DNA of 64,000 nt from Allodiplogaster sudhausi (Eukaryota; Nematoda; Chromadorea; Rhabditida; Diplogasteridae): the NCBI GenBank assembly GCA_945643635.1, contig CALZFC010000090.1, forward strand, positions 635,501 through 699,500, given 5' to 3'. Positions 35,201 through 47,774 of this stretch are shown one piece after another. The notes beneath the pieces were generated by a model that saw only the letters and a list, made by a program, of their open reading frames with translations, made no database searches and had not been told where the DNA came from. The position numbers were made by a program, and so were the translations under genes. The stretch's first letter is position 1, and each line of letters begins with the position of its first letter.

Positions 35201-36570
35201 CAAATGATTTGATCCATTGAGAAAGACGACATGTCCCTGACGCCACGGCCAACGCAGCTGACGCGCCCGCCAGACGCGCCACGACCACCGCCCTTTGTGC
35301 CGCCACTCAAGCTGCCTGCCGTCAGTAGCCATATTTTTGAATTTCGCGCCAAAACTTGAAATCGCTTCGAGAGTACAGCGATAGCGTCCAAATTGATTAG
35401 TCTACCTGATGGAGTATTATTGACAAATGAATCTATCCAGGAGCACCATCCGTTCTGCAGTCAGCAGTCGCATGAAGACTCGGAGATAACAACGGCGAGG
35501 TCTTTAGCGGAGAAGGACGCTGGTAAGGAGAGTAGGATATTGGAGGAAAGAGAAAGAGAAATACGGAACAAAGAGGAGATAAAGAAATAGAGAAAGAGAG
35601 GGGGCCGAGAACGAGAGATTGATCGAGAAAAGGAGCAATGATAAACAACAAAAGTATCGAGAGAAAGAGCAGTGATAAACAATTGCTAACGAGAGTTGAG
35701 AGAGTTTAAAAGACGAGGTAAAATCTTCACATTTCAGCAGGCGAACTTGGCGAGGAGGCGCTGAAGGCGATTGACGCCATCCAGTACATCACTGAGCATC
35801 TCCGCAACGACAATGACAGCAAGCGGGTCAGTCAGCGAATTGTGACAATCATAAGGAAAGGACCGGGAATTATAAAGAAGAATAAGGCGGGAATTCTAAC
35901 GATCTTTTTCTTCAGCAACGCGACGACTGGAAGTACGTCGCGATGGTGATCGATCGGCTACTGCTGCTCACCTTCTTCGCCGTCACGACTGGCGGCACTT
36001 TTGGTGCTGTTTGTTTCTGCCATTTGACAAATGCATATGTATATATATATTTCAAAGCTGCTCTTCAGCAACAGTTCCTCCTAATAAATCACACATTTTA
36101 TGCTTCATTATTATTTTGTTAGAGAGCCAATTTACCTAGTTAAATTTTTTAATAGAGGTATAAATTACATATATTTTCTCTTCATCTATGAGTTCGCTTT
36201 GGTAGAAAACATTGACCACGAAAGTTTGAACGATTTTTGTTCACTCGTTGCAAATTTATAAGCAGACGAAATTAGCCAGGGCGCGATTTTACTACTGTCA
36301 TCATAAGCCCCCTCCTCTTTCACGTTCTTTCGCGACCAAACTATCACCGAACGAGCGCGTTCAAGTCGCAGATTGTTTTTACAACCATCGTAAGATTCTT
36401 AGGAAAATTAATGGTTTTTTTTCTTAGGAATAATCTTTTCGGCTCCGCACGTCTTCGAGTATGTCAACCAAACGGAAGTGATCGAGATGCTCAAGAAGTC
36501 GGCCGAGGCGGAGATGGCCGCGGCAGCAGCAGCGAGCACGCCTGCGCCATATGAGCACACCTTTTTGTAG
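32274..36570 (+). CDS. Nicotinic acetylcholine receptor subunit, non-alpha, gene B
   Basis: Exons: 32274-32349, 32486-32607, 32787-32870, 32964-33073, 33161-33216, 33305-33379, 33439-33521, 33910-34016, 34171-34330, 34425-34508, 34616-34699, 34816-34915, 35051-35088, 35222-35320, 35441-35522, 35738-35826, 35916-36003, 36428-36570; phase kept throughout, 559 residues. The first exon ([20 protein letters not shown]) is a hydrophobic leader chosen because its phase joins the [10 protein letters not shown] exon; it is the least certain part. Then Cys-loop [17 protein letters not shown]1-TM3, a Pro-rich cytoplasmic loop ([11 protein letters not shown]), [10 protein letters not shown] and TM4. Loop C ([14 protein letters not shown]) lacks the CC pair, so non-alpha. 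It is closely related to gene A and probably a tandem duplicate. In Caenorhabditis, acr-2 and acr-3 form a comparable operon, but orthology is not shown here. Confidence 0.9.
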
Positions 36571-36955
36571 ATCATTTGTGATTGTTTGCCTGTATTTGCC
36601 TTGCTGTAATATTCAAATAACATACTATGCTTGTATCACACTCTTCAATAATATCCATGTATGCATTGACTAAATCGAAATTTACATATTTAACAAAAGA
36701 AAGTTACAAATTAACGCTTGATTGCAAGTTATCATTTATGTACATGCATACACTGCTGAATCGCTCGTTGGACTTACGACCTATTCGAAGTCAAGTGAAC
36801 TTTTTTAAATTTCCTTCTGAATGCTGAATAGCTGTACAAGCTTTATTTGCATGAAAAATTTGATCATTTGCGGACCTTATACTTCTGTTTTGTTTTGCCG
36901 CATAAAACCTTTTACTTTGAAAATTTTGAAATATTCGAGGAATCCATGACAAAAT

Positions 36956-37105
36956 GAATGAAGTTCGCATTTCATGGTTTTACTACTTTATGAGCTGGAA
37001 ACTGCGAAAATTCCTGTTTATCCACCCACATTCTTCCCGGAAATGCGTAGTGAACTTTGGAATGCGAATGCAATTCCAGAGGTCGTCCATCAAATTTTCG
37101 ATTGC
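36956..37105. repeat. Dispersed repeat family, copy A
   Basis: GAAGTTCGCATTTC, then TTTTA(C/T)TACTT and GTGAATGC-AATGC-ATTCCAG-like blocks, recur in the same order at 54644-54760. Confidence 0.55.
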
Positions 37106-37499
37106 GAAACATTGAAAACAGCACTGATCACTTTTTCGTAGTGCTCTCCATTGGCAGGTGTTGGCAGTAGCCGCCGTAAAATATTTTTGAATTCTTTTAG
37201 AGTCAAACGAAGAGTATTGGTCGAATTGCCTTCCTTTCATTCTGTAATAAAATCCTATCGCATGCTTCCTTTATTCTCTTCAGCCCTTATCTGCAGCTCC
37301 CCTAAATGTGAGCCTTTTTTTAATATTCTTATTATTTCAACATGGCAAAGTATGCGAATTAGGTACATATATCTTTATCATGAGTGGTAGTGGTGGAAAG
37401 TGAGTAAAGCTTTCGATTCATGTCATCATCTTCAAACGCGGATGTTGAATTTGATCTCCTTGGCGTGCTGGCGCGGCGGGAATCGCGCCTCACACTCGG

Positions 37500-37700
37500 C
37501 GAGAGACGCGAACGCCGGACCACTTTACGGAGGAGGAGGCGGCAGCGGAGGCGGCGGAGGCAGACCCGCGATCGGCGGAAGCGGCTTACGAGGCGGGTCC
37601 ACCACCGGCGTCGGAGGAGGCGGCGGCGGCGAAGGGGGCGGCGTCGGACGAGCCAGCTCCACCACCGGTGTCGGAGGCGCTGCCTCTCGCCGGCCGCGGA
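37500..37700 (-). other. GC-rich region open on both strands (Pro-rich minus, Gly-rich plus)
   Basis: Minus strand: APPTPVVELARPTPPPSP... with a second PTPVVDPPRKPLPP unit, ending at a GTAAAG donor or stop near 37531. Plus strand: a Gly/Arg-rich frame. The duplicated PTPVV-x-RP/PP pattern favours the minus frame as part of a Pro-rich protein. No flanking exon could be tied to it, so strand and reality remain open. Confidence 0.3.
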
Positions 37701-38634
37701 TGAACGAATTGTTATGGCGCGATCACTTGACGATTCCTCCACACGGCGAATGCGGAACGCATTCATTCAGCGACTCTACGTAGTAGTACTGAAAGAGAAA
37801 TCCATTTCATTAAACACATATTTATTTCTCTATTTTTAATACTTTAAATACAAAAAATATTTTTAAAAAAAATGCCATTTTTCGTAAAGAAATTTATATG
37901 AAAATACAAATAAATGCAATACCGTCTCTCGCTTTTGAGAGCTTTGGCAATATTATATTCTACTCTTTTACTTTGATTGTGCAGTCCAGTTTGTCGCTCG
38001 ATGCAAGTGTGAGGAGAAGAAGAGAGGCGGCCGTGAGAGCAAGTTTCATTTTCAGCTAAAAGATTTATTTAATAAAAAATAATTTGATTTATTTATTACG
38101 GATTTAAAGTAGATGTTTATAATAATATTTTTTCTAGATTTACTTGAATAGGGAAAAAATACTTTTACGAGAACTATACTAATTGAGCGGCTCAGAGAGG
38201 CTCAAGTAGTATAAGCCTAGCCTGAGCGGCACTTTATGAGCTTTTCAGAAGCTGGAACACTCGCTTCCTGTGTATGCTTACGGCTCCTTTTATTCTTCCG
38301 CAACTTCCACGTCACAGGCGAAGCGAATGCTACAAGCAGTAAGAGAAGAGAGATAAAAGACGATCGTTATCACCGGCGTAAAATTCAAGAAAACGCGCTT
38401 CCGTTTGGCAACAAATATCATCTTGTTTAACGGTGATGAAAAATGCTTCAACACCATTCCCATGTCAAATATTACTTTATTGTAAATTGATTATTAAATA
38501 TGTTTTTTTGTAGGAAAAAGGCTTTGGAATAAAAGTGCCCTTATGTTTGAAAAGTCGGAGAATGAAGAAAGTCATAAAGATTTGGTATAATATGAACTGC
38601 ACTTTAATAGAACTGCCACTCCATCAGTTAATAT

Positions 38635-39135
38635 CCCATATTAACTCGCCACTTTTACTCTCCACCTCACTCAAATTATGTTTCTTTCCTTCTCCTTCTT
38701 TCTACGTATGTGTAACTCCTTGTCTTTCTCTCTCTCTCTCTACTTGCAGGCTCTTATTCTAAAACCATTCTCTCGTTCTCCTTGTATACATCCCCTCTCT
38801 CTCTCTCTCTCTCTCGCCTCTTTCTCCCTTTTCTTCCCTCTTTCCGAAGGAAGGCAGATAGCCAAGTTGGAAGTCATAAAAAGCGAGAGGATGAACGATA
38901 TTCTATGCTCCCAAAGCGTGTTCAGAATGACTTTCTCCTTGTCTGATTGCTCGCTGACGTGGAAGCTCCTGTTTTTTATGAGATAATGTCCGTAAGCTTC
39001 AAGCGCCACGGGCATATTATTTTCGAATTTATTAACAGAGGTTATATTTCTTAATCAACTCGACCACAGCTTTATTTAATGAGTAAAACTTAATCACAAC
39101 CCGACTTTTCCCTTCGGGATACACCATTCTAGCCC
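38635..39135. repeat. Dispersed 0.5-kb repeat, copy A
   Basis: Shares ordered blocks with 49435-49900: CATATTAACTC-CCACTT, CTCAAATTATGTT, a CT tract, AAAGCGAGAGGATGAAC, TTCTATGCTC, CTGATTGCTCG-(C/T)GACGTGGAAGCT, TACTTTTCCCTTCGGGATA-like sequence. No coding; class unknown. Confidence 0.75.
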
Positions 39136-39746
39136 TGAAAATTCATCGAACCTTTCATCTGTTTTGAGAAAATTATGTACATACAATATATCATTCAATA
39201 GCTTTTCGAAAGTCCTTCAAATTTCATCTGGGAGCGTGTTTGGCTAAATGGATACTATGGCCGAAAAATTTTTCTTCAAATGATTTGAAAGATAATTATT
39301 GCACTTTACGATCATTTCATGAGACTGGAGCCTAGACAGGAAGCACGGACATTTAGCAATTAATAAAAGCGTTAAGCCCTAAGCATTGATTGATCGCCCC
39401 CAGGGAAGTGGGCGGTGCCTGTCAGTAAGCAGCCAAATTGAAGGCTATGCCTATATCATAGATTTGAATTTGCTAAACTGCTCAGAACTCGGACGGAATG
39501 GAGCAGTCGAGCTTGAAAGTCACATGATCATTCCCTGAATTGTATTTTTATTTACTTTCCATATATGATATTGGCATTTTTCTTTCACTGTAATCAATTT
39601 AAGATACATAGTATGTACGAATAGCAAGTTTGGTAATCATTTTGAAATGAAGATCTCGTTGCTTGTAAACGTGGAAATGCACACGAGAAATAGCAAGATT
39701 GTCAATGAGAGTGTAATCTGGCGGTGGCGTCTTCTGTCTTCTCCAG

Positions 39747-40367
39747 CGATGTGATTCGACCTTCACGAGAAGCAACCTGAAAAGTAGTGTCTCATATGCG
39801 AGGACAGCAAAGCATCAATATAGGAAGTCATTATTATCATTAATAGTTATTCAGTTTTAAAATCACAGCATCGGATTTGTTTTGGGGGGAAAAGTAAATT
39901 ATTTGCTCCGATACTAACCATAATAAGATTATTCTCAAACCACATGACAAAACTATTGAACATGCATATAAACATAAATACTATTTTATTAATACGGAAA
40001 AAGAGGACTAGCCATTTGCAAGGAAGACCAATAGTCAGCTTCAAAACTTGTAGAGAAAGTGACGAATGAGGAAACCGAGGCTTTTGCCCGAAAGCCATAT
40101 ACAAAGGGCGAATGCTGGATGTTGTTTGAGTGCAAGTGTACTCTACTTGAAGAACATCTCTCGCTCTCTATTCGTCATAGTGTTCTTCCTGGTATCTTTG
40201 AACTTTTTTTTTTTTATCTTATAAACTCACTCCTTGATGTATTCCGGTATTTTTTTCTAGGCACTGCTCACTACGCCGAAATGTACCCGCACTATGATGG
40301 AGAACTGGCGGCGCTCCGCAGCCAAATCAAAGCCGCAGTTACTCATTTCTTTGGAAACAAATCTTAG
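39747..40367 (+). CDS. Unrecognised gene, last exons
   Basis: Phase-consistent plus-strand exons: 39747-39783 (CDSTFTRSNLK), 40039-40191 (SKLVEKVTNEETEAFARKPY...) and 40261-40367 (TAHYAEMYPHYDGELAALRS...HFFGNKS, stop). The last acceptor, TTTTTTTCTAG, is strong and the terminal exon has GC-rich coding-like sequence. The protein end is helical and charged, with no motif I recognise. The 5' exons are not found; DEG/ENaC gene 2 begins 546 bp downstream. Confidence 0.45.
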
Positions 40368-40913
40368 AAAAGAAGAGACAGGATACCATAACATATCAAG
40401 CCAACATGTGCAAAGTAATGTATGTAAATTCACACATAAGAACGAACCATAAAAATCTGATCCCACATCGCTTCCATCCTTGCAATGTTCGTTCCTCTGT
40501 GAATTTACCTCCGGCAAACATATGTACCTATCTACAAGCGCGCGAAACTAAAAACTGAGGAAATACATTAAAACAAATTTCAACAAAAACAAAATTGTGT
40601 CTTGTATGAGCCCGACCAAGGCAGGCTGAATTGGTTACGCGGGACAACGAAAAGCGTAAGAAAGGAGAGGATAAAGTCAAGTGCAAATCAAGTCGGCTTC
40701 ATTCTTTTGTCCGATCCTTCTTGGGCCCCTTAAATGATTAATAACCTCGCCAAGTCGAAAGAATGAGAGACTTTTCCATTTCACTTCACGAGTGCTCTCC
40801 ACCCATGTCATGGAGAAGAAGGAAAAACTTTGCTGATATGGTGAAAATATTCCGTTTTTTCTGATAAAGAGATAGAGGTCGATTAGAATAGTCTGCAACA
40901 ACCACAGAAGAGG

Positions 40914-43900
40914 ATGCCGCTGACCTTCTCGACGATGTTCTTCGACTTCGCCGTCTGGTCGACGATAGCCGCGATTCGCAACGCCGCCCTCGCCAACTTT
41001 GGCTGGCTCCGCGTCTTCTGGGCAGTCATCTTTCTCGTCATGTCAGTTTAGAATACAAGAACCATTCAAAAGGAAAGCCGAGTAATCAGCCACATGAAAG
41101 GCGACTTTCAAATAAAATTAATTGTACATATCTCATGTAGTACACAAGAGTGCATGCGACTTCAGGTTCGTCATGTTCATCCTGCAGCTCATCTTCATCA
41201 TCCTCAACTACCTCGCATACCCGGCAGCCGTCTCAACAACCATCGCTTTCGAGTCTCAAGTCAGCAACTTACTTACCATTAGGAGTGTATTCTCTTTATG
41301 TTTGGTAGAACTTGAAGAGAAGCGTAAGAAAAGCACCCGAGTGACAAATGATCAGTTTTACTAATAATTCTTCGATGACGTGAACATCTTGCAGCCGTTC
41401 CCTCGCGTGACGCTCTGCAACTACAACATGCTGAAGAGGAGTGTGGTCGAGGCGGACGCAGACTTCGCGGCCATCCGCGACTTGATGGAGCAGTTCTCCA
41501 ACGCGGAGGAGGGCATCCCGAACAACCCAGACACCTATGGACTCGATGTCAGTGCTTTGTCTTCATATTTATGTATGTAGCATCATTCTTCCTCATTCGA
41601 TCAACCCGTAAGTACTGCAATAGCTTGAATAGCAGCGTTCTCTTGCAGAATGCGACAGCCTTCGAGCAGCTCTCGCGTGCTTCTGATATGCTTATCCTAC
41701 AGGCAATTTTAATTCATATAACAATTGGTAAACGGTTTTCAAGACTTCAGCGATTTGCTTTCTTCCCAAGAACCACCTATGTAGACCTGAAATGGCCGTT
41801 CTCTGAAGCCCACTTTTCTCTTCAAACAGGCGGCGTCGCTCTCTTCGGAAGTGAAGTCGCGTGCGGCGTACGCGTTCGAGGAGATCATCGCCGAGTGTGT
41901 CATCGCCGGCCAATTATGCTCCTCGTGGGGTTTCCTTATTTTTACTTTCATTTTTAAAATGATAAAAAGTCAATACATTAGAAATGATTTGTTGCTCATG
42001 TTTAGTGTGAAAACATTTTGTTCTGTTAATGAATTCTTGCTTACAATTAGTGCTGACTTCACGTCTTCCCTGCACCCGATCTACGGCACTTGCCTCACCT
42101 TCGTTCGCAATCAGACCATCACCCGTCCTGGACGAGCCTACGGACTACGGCTCCTTCTTCTCGCAAATGTGGGTTTGCATTCTTTGACTTCCTCTTATTC
42201 TTAAATCACTATAAACCTAAGCATTAATTAGCCTTTTGTAAATTTTTAAGAAAAGAAAGATTTCTCCTATTGTAATCTTTTATTGTCTAATTGGACTTTA
42301 ATTATTTGGCCTCATCAATCTTTCTCTCTCTCTCCCAATTCTGCTCTAATTCTCTCCGTCTCTGATTTACCCTCCTTACATACGGAAGTGGCAAAGTTTG
42401 TATCTAACTGTATTCCTATGCTGCTTTGCCTCACTTCTTTCCCGTTTCTTTCCAGTCTCGCCCCCTCCGAAATGAGTTGCCGCTGGCAACTTGCCAGTAA
42501 GGGGGTTAGACCAGAATCTGCCCGTCTTCTATTCTTTTCAGACTTTTTTCATCCTTTCAAACTTCCAATTTTGAGATGGTTTAACAGGAAGGAAACTCAG
42601 TTTACAGTGGACAGAGGATGAAGCCATAATTATAGCTCTCATACTTTTTTCTCTCTCTATCGCTCTCTCCCTCTCGTTTGAACTCTCTCTCTCTCTCCCC
42701 TTCTCTCTCTCCCTTTCTCTCTCTCCCTCTCTGTTATCTCAGCAAGAGCTCTCCACCACGATGGAATCTGACTACCTGCCGACGACGACTCGTGCGGGCG
42801 TGATTTTGGCAGTGCACGAGGCAGAAATGCTGCCTTCCCTCGATGCCCTCGGAGTGAATGTCGGCGCTGGCTCAGAAACGACCGTGGCCATCACGAAAGT
42901 CAGGATATGAGGCCGTTGGAAAACAATCCACAATATGATTGAGTACAAATCAATGTAAAAACTCATGCAAAGAAGAAAGTCTTTACATTGATTATTGTGT
43001 TCTTGAGAGCAAAGTCGACCGCGCCAAGAAGCCCTACGGCTCTTGTGTCGACTCCGAGTCTGCAGCCACGAACTATTACGTCGTCGACGGGAATTACTCG
43101 ATGGAGACTTGCTTCTACTCGTGTTTGCAAAGAGACATTGTCAAGTACATTCCCACTCTTTATTGGGCATTTATAATGTTCATTCATATCATAAGTTGGA
43201 TACTAAACAATGTTTTGCTGGAAAGCATCAGACATTAACAGAAACTGCGGTTGCGGGTCTCCCGAGTACCGCAAGGCCGACGACATGGCGTGGTGCTCCA
43301 CGGTAGATCACTGTCAGTGTTGTAACCGAGGCTTTATCTATTCCTTGCCTGCTAACGAACAATAAAGTGGTCTTGTCGCTGAAACAGAAAAAAGTGAAAG
43401 AATTGCAGTGAACTGCCTGCAGTCGCTGTACGGTGACGAGCAGCGCGACGCTCTGCCAAATCTCGATGCGATCGCCGACTGCGGCTGCTCCCCTCCCTGC
43501 CATGAGAGAACCTTCTCGACAGTCGTCTCCACCTCTCAGTATCCTTCGCTCAAGTACGACGTCGCCGTTGGCACTCCCGAGCAGTGGCACGCTGTTCTTG
43601 TAAGAATCAATTTTCTGGGGAATATTAACACTCTGCATGTACATACATATGTAAAATTCAAGAATCGTGGACAGTTTACTCACTGAGATGCAATTATACA
43701 AGACTATAATAAAGTCTAAATTACTTATGTATTCCAGGGCGACCAAGGCCAGACAGTGCCGCCGCCAACAATTGCGACGACTCCTGCGCTCTCGACAACG
43801 ACATCCGAGACCAGCACTACTTCAGTTACCTCCAACACGACATCTTCAAGTGCGGATTCGAAACATGCGAATAATGCGATAAATGGGTGTAGATTTCAGA

Positions 43901-45197
43901 AAAACCATCTCTTTATAAAACTATGCATGCAGTCAATTGAAAAACTAAGCATTTTCGATGCTATGAAAGAGAATGCATTAATTGGCATGTTCAGTAATGA
44001 TTCTGTCAATGAATTGAGCGCAGTAATAATTCTGTTAATGAATTGAGCGATTACAACATCCATGACGCCCACAACATCTGAGACCAGCAGTACTTCAGTT
44101 ACCTCCACCACGACATCATCAAGTTCGGATTCGAAATTATGCAAGCCAATAAATGGGTGTAGACTTTTAAAAAACTATCTATTAAAAAACTATGCATATG
44201 ATTGAAAACTGACCATTTTCGATGTGAAGAAAGAAAATGATTTAATTGGTATGTTCAATAATAATTTGCTTAATGAATTGAGCGAGTACAACATCCATGA
44301 CGCCCACAACCACAACGACGTCATCTCCGTACGACTCGTGCGCCGAGTACCGCGTGTATATCGATCCATCAGGTCAGAAACATCTTCTTCTTCAACATAT
44401 TTTGGCGTTATCATTCTAAAAATTTTTTGCATTGAATAAAAAAACACTGCGAAAACAATTATGATAAAGGCTTTCGGCCAACATATGTGTTCTTAAGACC
44501 AGTGGCTTTACGGAAAATACATGGATTTCTACTCATCGTGGACTGTGATTGATGCGCCCACGTAAGTCCATTCATTTGTACAACATACATACATGCAAAT
44601 CCAAAAAGAAAACTAAGCAGCAAAAGTGTTGTCAAGACCTACAGTCCCGCTCAACATTGTTGGGTCCGGTATTAATAGTATTAATAGTATTAATATAAAT
44701 AATACAAACTCTAATAGCGCGCTGAATACGCATTTTCGTGCCATTTCGCGTAGGAGTTTACCTATTTCGACCATGGAGATTACGACTGTGAAGACCGTTT
44801 TAAAAAATAGGCTGAAATGGCTGGGATCTCATAATATTGCATTTAAGTTGGCCGTGTTTGGGTTCCAAACGGGCTGGCGTCAACTCCTGGACTACAAAGT
44901 GCAAAATAAAGTGAAAATTTCAGAGCACTGCTTACCTTTTTTGAGTTTCTTGTTTTATTTCTTTTGAGTTTCTCATTTTGTTTATGTATAAATGAAAAAA
45001 AAGCAAAAAAAATTTTTCGTGCTTGCAAAAATCTGTTCTCAAAAGGGTATTGAACCGAGACCCTGAGATTGCCGGTCAAAGACTTACCAATACTCTACAT
45101 ACGATAGATGCAGATCTGATTATACCTTTCTTCGGACAGCGTCGATTTCTCACAAAGGAAACGTCGATTCTGAACACGTTCCCTCATACTTTAGTGG

Positions 45198-45242
<45 letters not shown>

Positions 45243-45484
45243 GGAATGCGAGAGGACGAGAAAGAAGGAGAGAGGGAGAAAGTGAAAGAGAGACCGGTGG
45301 AGCGAGAAATAGAGAGCGGGAGAGAGAGAAAGAGATAGAGAGAGGGCGAGAGAGCGAGGTGAAAGAAGGTGCAGGTGCTGTTAGCTGACAATGAGAAAAA
45401 ATCGTTGATCTAACGACATACCGCAGCTTCAGCCTTGAAACGGTGACGCAGAGTAGATGTAGTCGACGCTGCACCTTCTTTCGC

Positions 45485-45527
<43 letters not shown>

Positions 45528-47468
45528 CCACTAAAGTAGGAAACAGAGTGCTCAGAATCGACGTTTCCTTTATGAGTAATCGACGCTGTCCAAAGAAAGG
45601 TATCATCAGGAGTGCTTGTATCGTATGTAGAGTATTGGCAAGTCTTTGACCGGCAATCGCAGAGTCTCGGTTCGATACCCCTTGGAGAGCAGATTTTTGC
45701 AAGCACGAAAAAAAAATTTTTGCTTTTTTTTCGTCATTTATACATAAACAAAATGAGAAACTCAAAAGAAATAAAACAAGAAACTCAAAAAAGGTAAGCA
45801 GTGCTCTGAAATTTTCACTTTATTTTGCACTTTGTAGTCCAGGAGTTGAAGCCAGCCCGTTTAGAACCCAAACACGGCCAACTTAAATGCAATATTATGA
45901 GATCCCAGCCATTTCAGCATATTTTTGAAAATGGTCTTCACAGTCGTAATCTCCATGGTCGAAATAGGTAAACTCCTACGCGAAATGGCACGAAAATGCG
46001 TATTCAGCGCGCTATTCCAGTTTGTATTATTTATATTAATACTATTAATACTATTAATACCGGACCCAACAATTTTGAGCGGGACTGTACTTCTGTGTCC
46101 ACCCCCAGATGTTCTCTGCATATCTGAAAGACTCTCAGATATACGTATGGGCCGTCGTCGTCATCGAACACCTTCGACCGTACGTGGCCCTGTTCCTACG
46201 AGTGCCCGAATGACACGAGTATTCCGTCAATCAAGTCCGACTACATGCGTCCATGCAGCGAGGTGCGCCATTCTACCCTAAATATTGATTTCCATCTATA
46301 GACATAGTAGCAAGTCATTATGGAAGCTCATCATTTGCAGCTTCTTAAATATGTTAACCTGGTTAGCACCTTCGACGGTCCTGCTTGGCCGTGCTGGGAG
46401 TACGGCGCTCCGCCACCAACGTTAGAATACATCTGCAAATTAATTTTTTTTGAAAACTTTTTTTGAAACCATGAAAAAAATTGATACTTACCTTTTTAGC
46501 TGCGACGCGAGTGACTTTAATTCGACATCGTTAGGAACACGCCCTAAGAGAAGCACGACGGCAATCGATTTGCCAGGGGTCGGCTACAAACAAAGAGAGA
46601 AAGAGAGAAAGCGAGAAAGTGGGAGGGAGAGATAAAGTGAAAGAGGGATGGAGAGAGAGGAGGAGAGAGAGAGAAAAGGTGAAAAGAGCAAGTATGTGTG
46701 AGAGCTTACGGTCAGCAGAGTGTCAAAGTATTTGCGAGATCTCTGCTTTCATCGCACTACTTGGGTCAACGTGACTTCGCTTATACAACAATATTTGTAG
46801 AATAGTCATGACATCAGTTGAGCTATGAATATAAATTGCTTCCAATTATTTTCAGCTCGGCAGTTGCGAGTCGTGGAACGCGAACTTTGTGAACACGTCG
46901 GAGTGCAATCGTTGGTATCGCTCGAACGGAATGGTGCTGCACGTCTTCTTCGAGACGCTCGCCTACGAATATCTCCTGGAGGCGCCGTCGTATACTGTAC
47001 ATGATTTTCCTGGAGAAAACATTATCTTATCAATGTCAAAGAGCATTTTTAGATCACTCAAATAAATTGCATGTAATGTGAATCAAAAATGAATGATGAA
47101 CTAAAGAGAAAAAAGTCTTGCCTGCAGCTTTCCTCAGCCCTGAGCGACCTTGGCGGCCAGGCGGGCCTCTGGCTTGGGCTCTCCATCATCTCCGTTGTGG
47201 AGTGCATCGCGTTGATGTTCGCACTGCTCGGCTGGCTATGCTGCAGTCATCGAATAAATCGCCTTTATGACGAAGCGATCGACCGTGAGCTTCGCGCGCG
47301 GGAAAAGGTATAGGGCAGTTCCTTTGGATTATTATGTAGACGCTTGATTAATTAATTAATTAATATAAAGATGATTCTTTTTGTTCCACGATTCAGATTG
47401 GTGAACGTCATGCAAACAGTGGAACCCCGGACGCTGTTGCGTTCAGAAATCTGACTGCGCCTCGTTGA
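40914..47468 (+). CDS. DEG/ENaC (amiloride-sensitive) sodium channel subunit, gene 2, complete
   Basis: 737-residue channel subunit, paralogue of gene 1. Exons: 40914-41041, 41166-41259, 41395-41547, 41649-41702, 41830-41924, 42051-42168, 42743-42898, 43008-43144, 43242-43312, 43409-43599, 43738-43849, 44048-44122, 44283-44372, 44498-44561, 46139-46262, 46341-46420, 46500-46578, 46856-46996, 47128-47307, 47397-47468. Phase is unbroken. Features: TM1 (FVMFILQLIFIILNYLAY), PFPRVTLCNYN, KKPYGSC, CGCGSPEY, CGCSPPCH, Ser/Thr-rich exons 11-13, RPKR site, LGSCESW, LGGQAGLWLGLSIISVVEC leading into TM2, short cytoplasmic tail. The frame is open upstream of the chosen ATG, so a further 5' exon is possible. 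One donor (41703) is GC. Intron 44562-46138 holds a foldback element. Confidence 0.9.
43780..44372 (+). repeat. Tandemly repeated Ser/Thr-rich exon cassette in DEG/ENaC gene 2
   Basis: Exons 43738-43849, 44048-44122 and 44283-44372 share TTSETSxTSVTS or TTSMTPTT coding sequence, separated by related intron blocks (ATAAATGGGTGTAGA, TTCGATG, AATTGG(C/T)ATGTTCA, GAATTGAGCG). All three junctions are phase 1. The period is about 230-260 bp. It is analogous to, but different in sequence from, the cassette in gene 1. Confidence 0.8.
44642..46087. mobile_element. Foldback (long-TIR) Tc1/mariner-like element, 1.45 kb
   Basis: Arms of about 600 bp (44642-45240 and 45490-46087) are reverse complements, starting CAGTCCCGCTCAACATTGTT on the left and CAGTCCCGCTCAAAATTGTT, read inward, on the right. 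TA at 44640-44641 and 46088-46089. Both arms carry GGTTCGATACC or a close relative (perfect Pol III B-box consensus in the right arm). The middle is purine-rich. No transposase. It sits in the gene 2 intron between 44561 and 46139. Confidence 0.85.
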
Positions 47469-47774
47469 CGCGCCGAGACATAAATATTTATAACTAGGAG
47501 GCCTTTCATTGCCAATTAGGGCTGGTCGTCTTGCGATTCCAAAAACACTTATTTAAATCATGATTTAATCTTTCAACAATTTATTGATCTTTCGTTTGTC
47601 ATGTCACTTTTCTGAATGAGAGTTGGATTTACATAGAGTGAAATAGACACAGTTGTTCATAATAAAAGAAGATGCCATTTATTTTGTTGGTGAAAAAGGA
47701 AGCTTCTCAGCGGCGAGTGTCATCCTCAATGAAGGCTCCGCCCTTGTGGCTTACCTGGGACAGATTCCGTGCTC
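47469..47774. other. Gene 2 3' flank
   Basis: Noncoding sequence after the gene 2 stop. No clear element, and no polyadenylation site can be assigned with confidence. Confidence 0.4.

Larger units (their letters stand above)
36571..39746. other. Spacer with dispersed repeats and one GC-rich open region
   Basis: Includes the repeats at 36956 and 38635 and the GC-rich region at 37500 (listed separately). A 48-bp possible plus exon at 37985-38032 (TTGTGCAG acceptor, GTGAGA donor) would join in phase to 39747, but support is weak. Confidence 0.4.

Noticed and set aside
42640..42740. CT tract before gene 2 exon 42743 as a regulatory element
   Set aside because: It can simply be the extended polypyrimidine tract of the splice acceptor.
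45600..45690. tRNA gene at GGTTCGATACC
   Set aside because: The B box is good, but no acceptor stem or anticodon arm pairs correctly and it lies in a foldback element arm.
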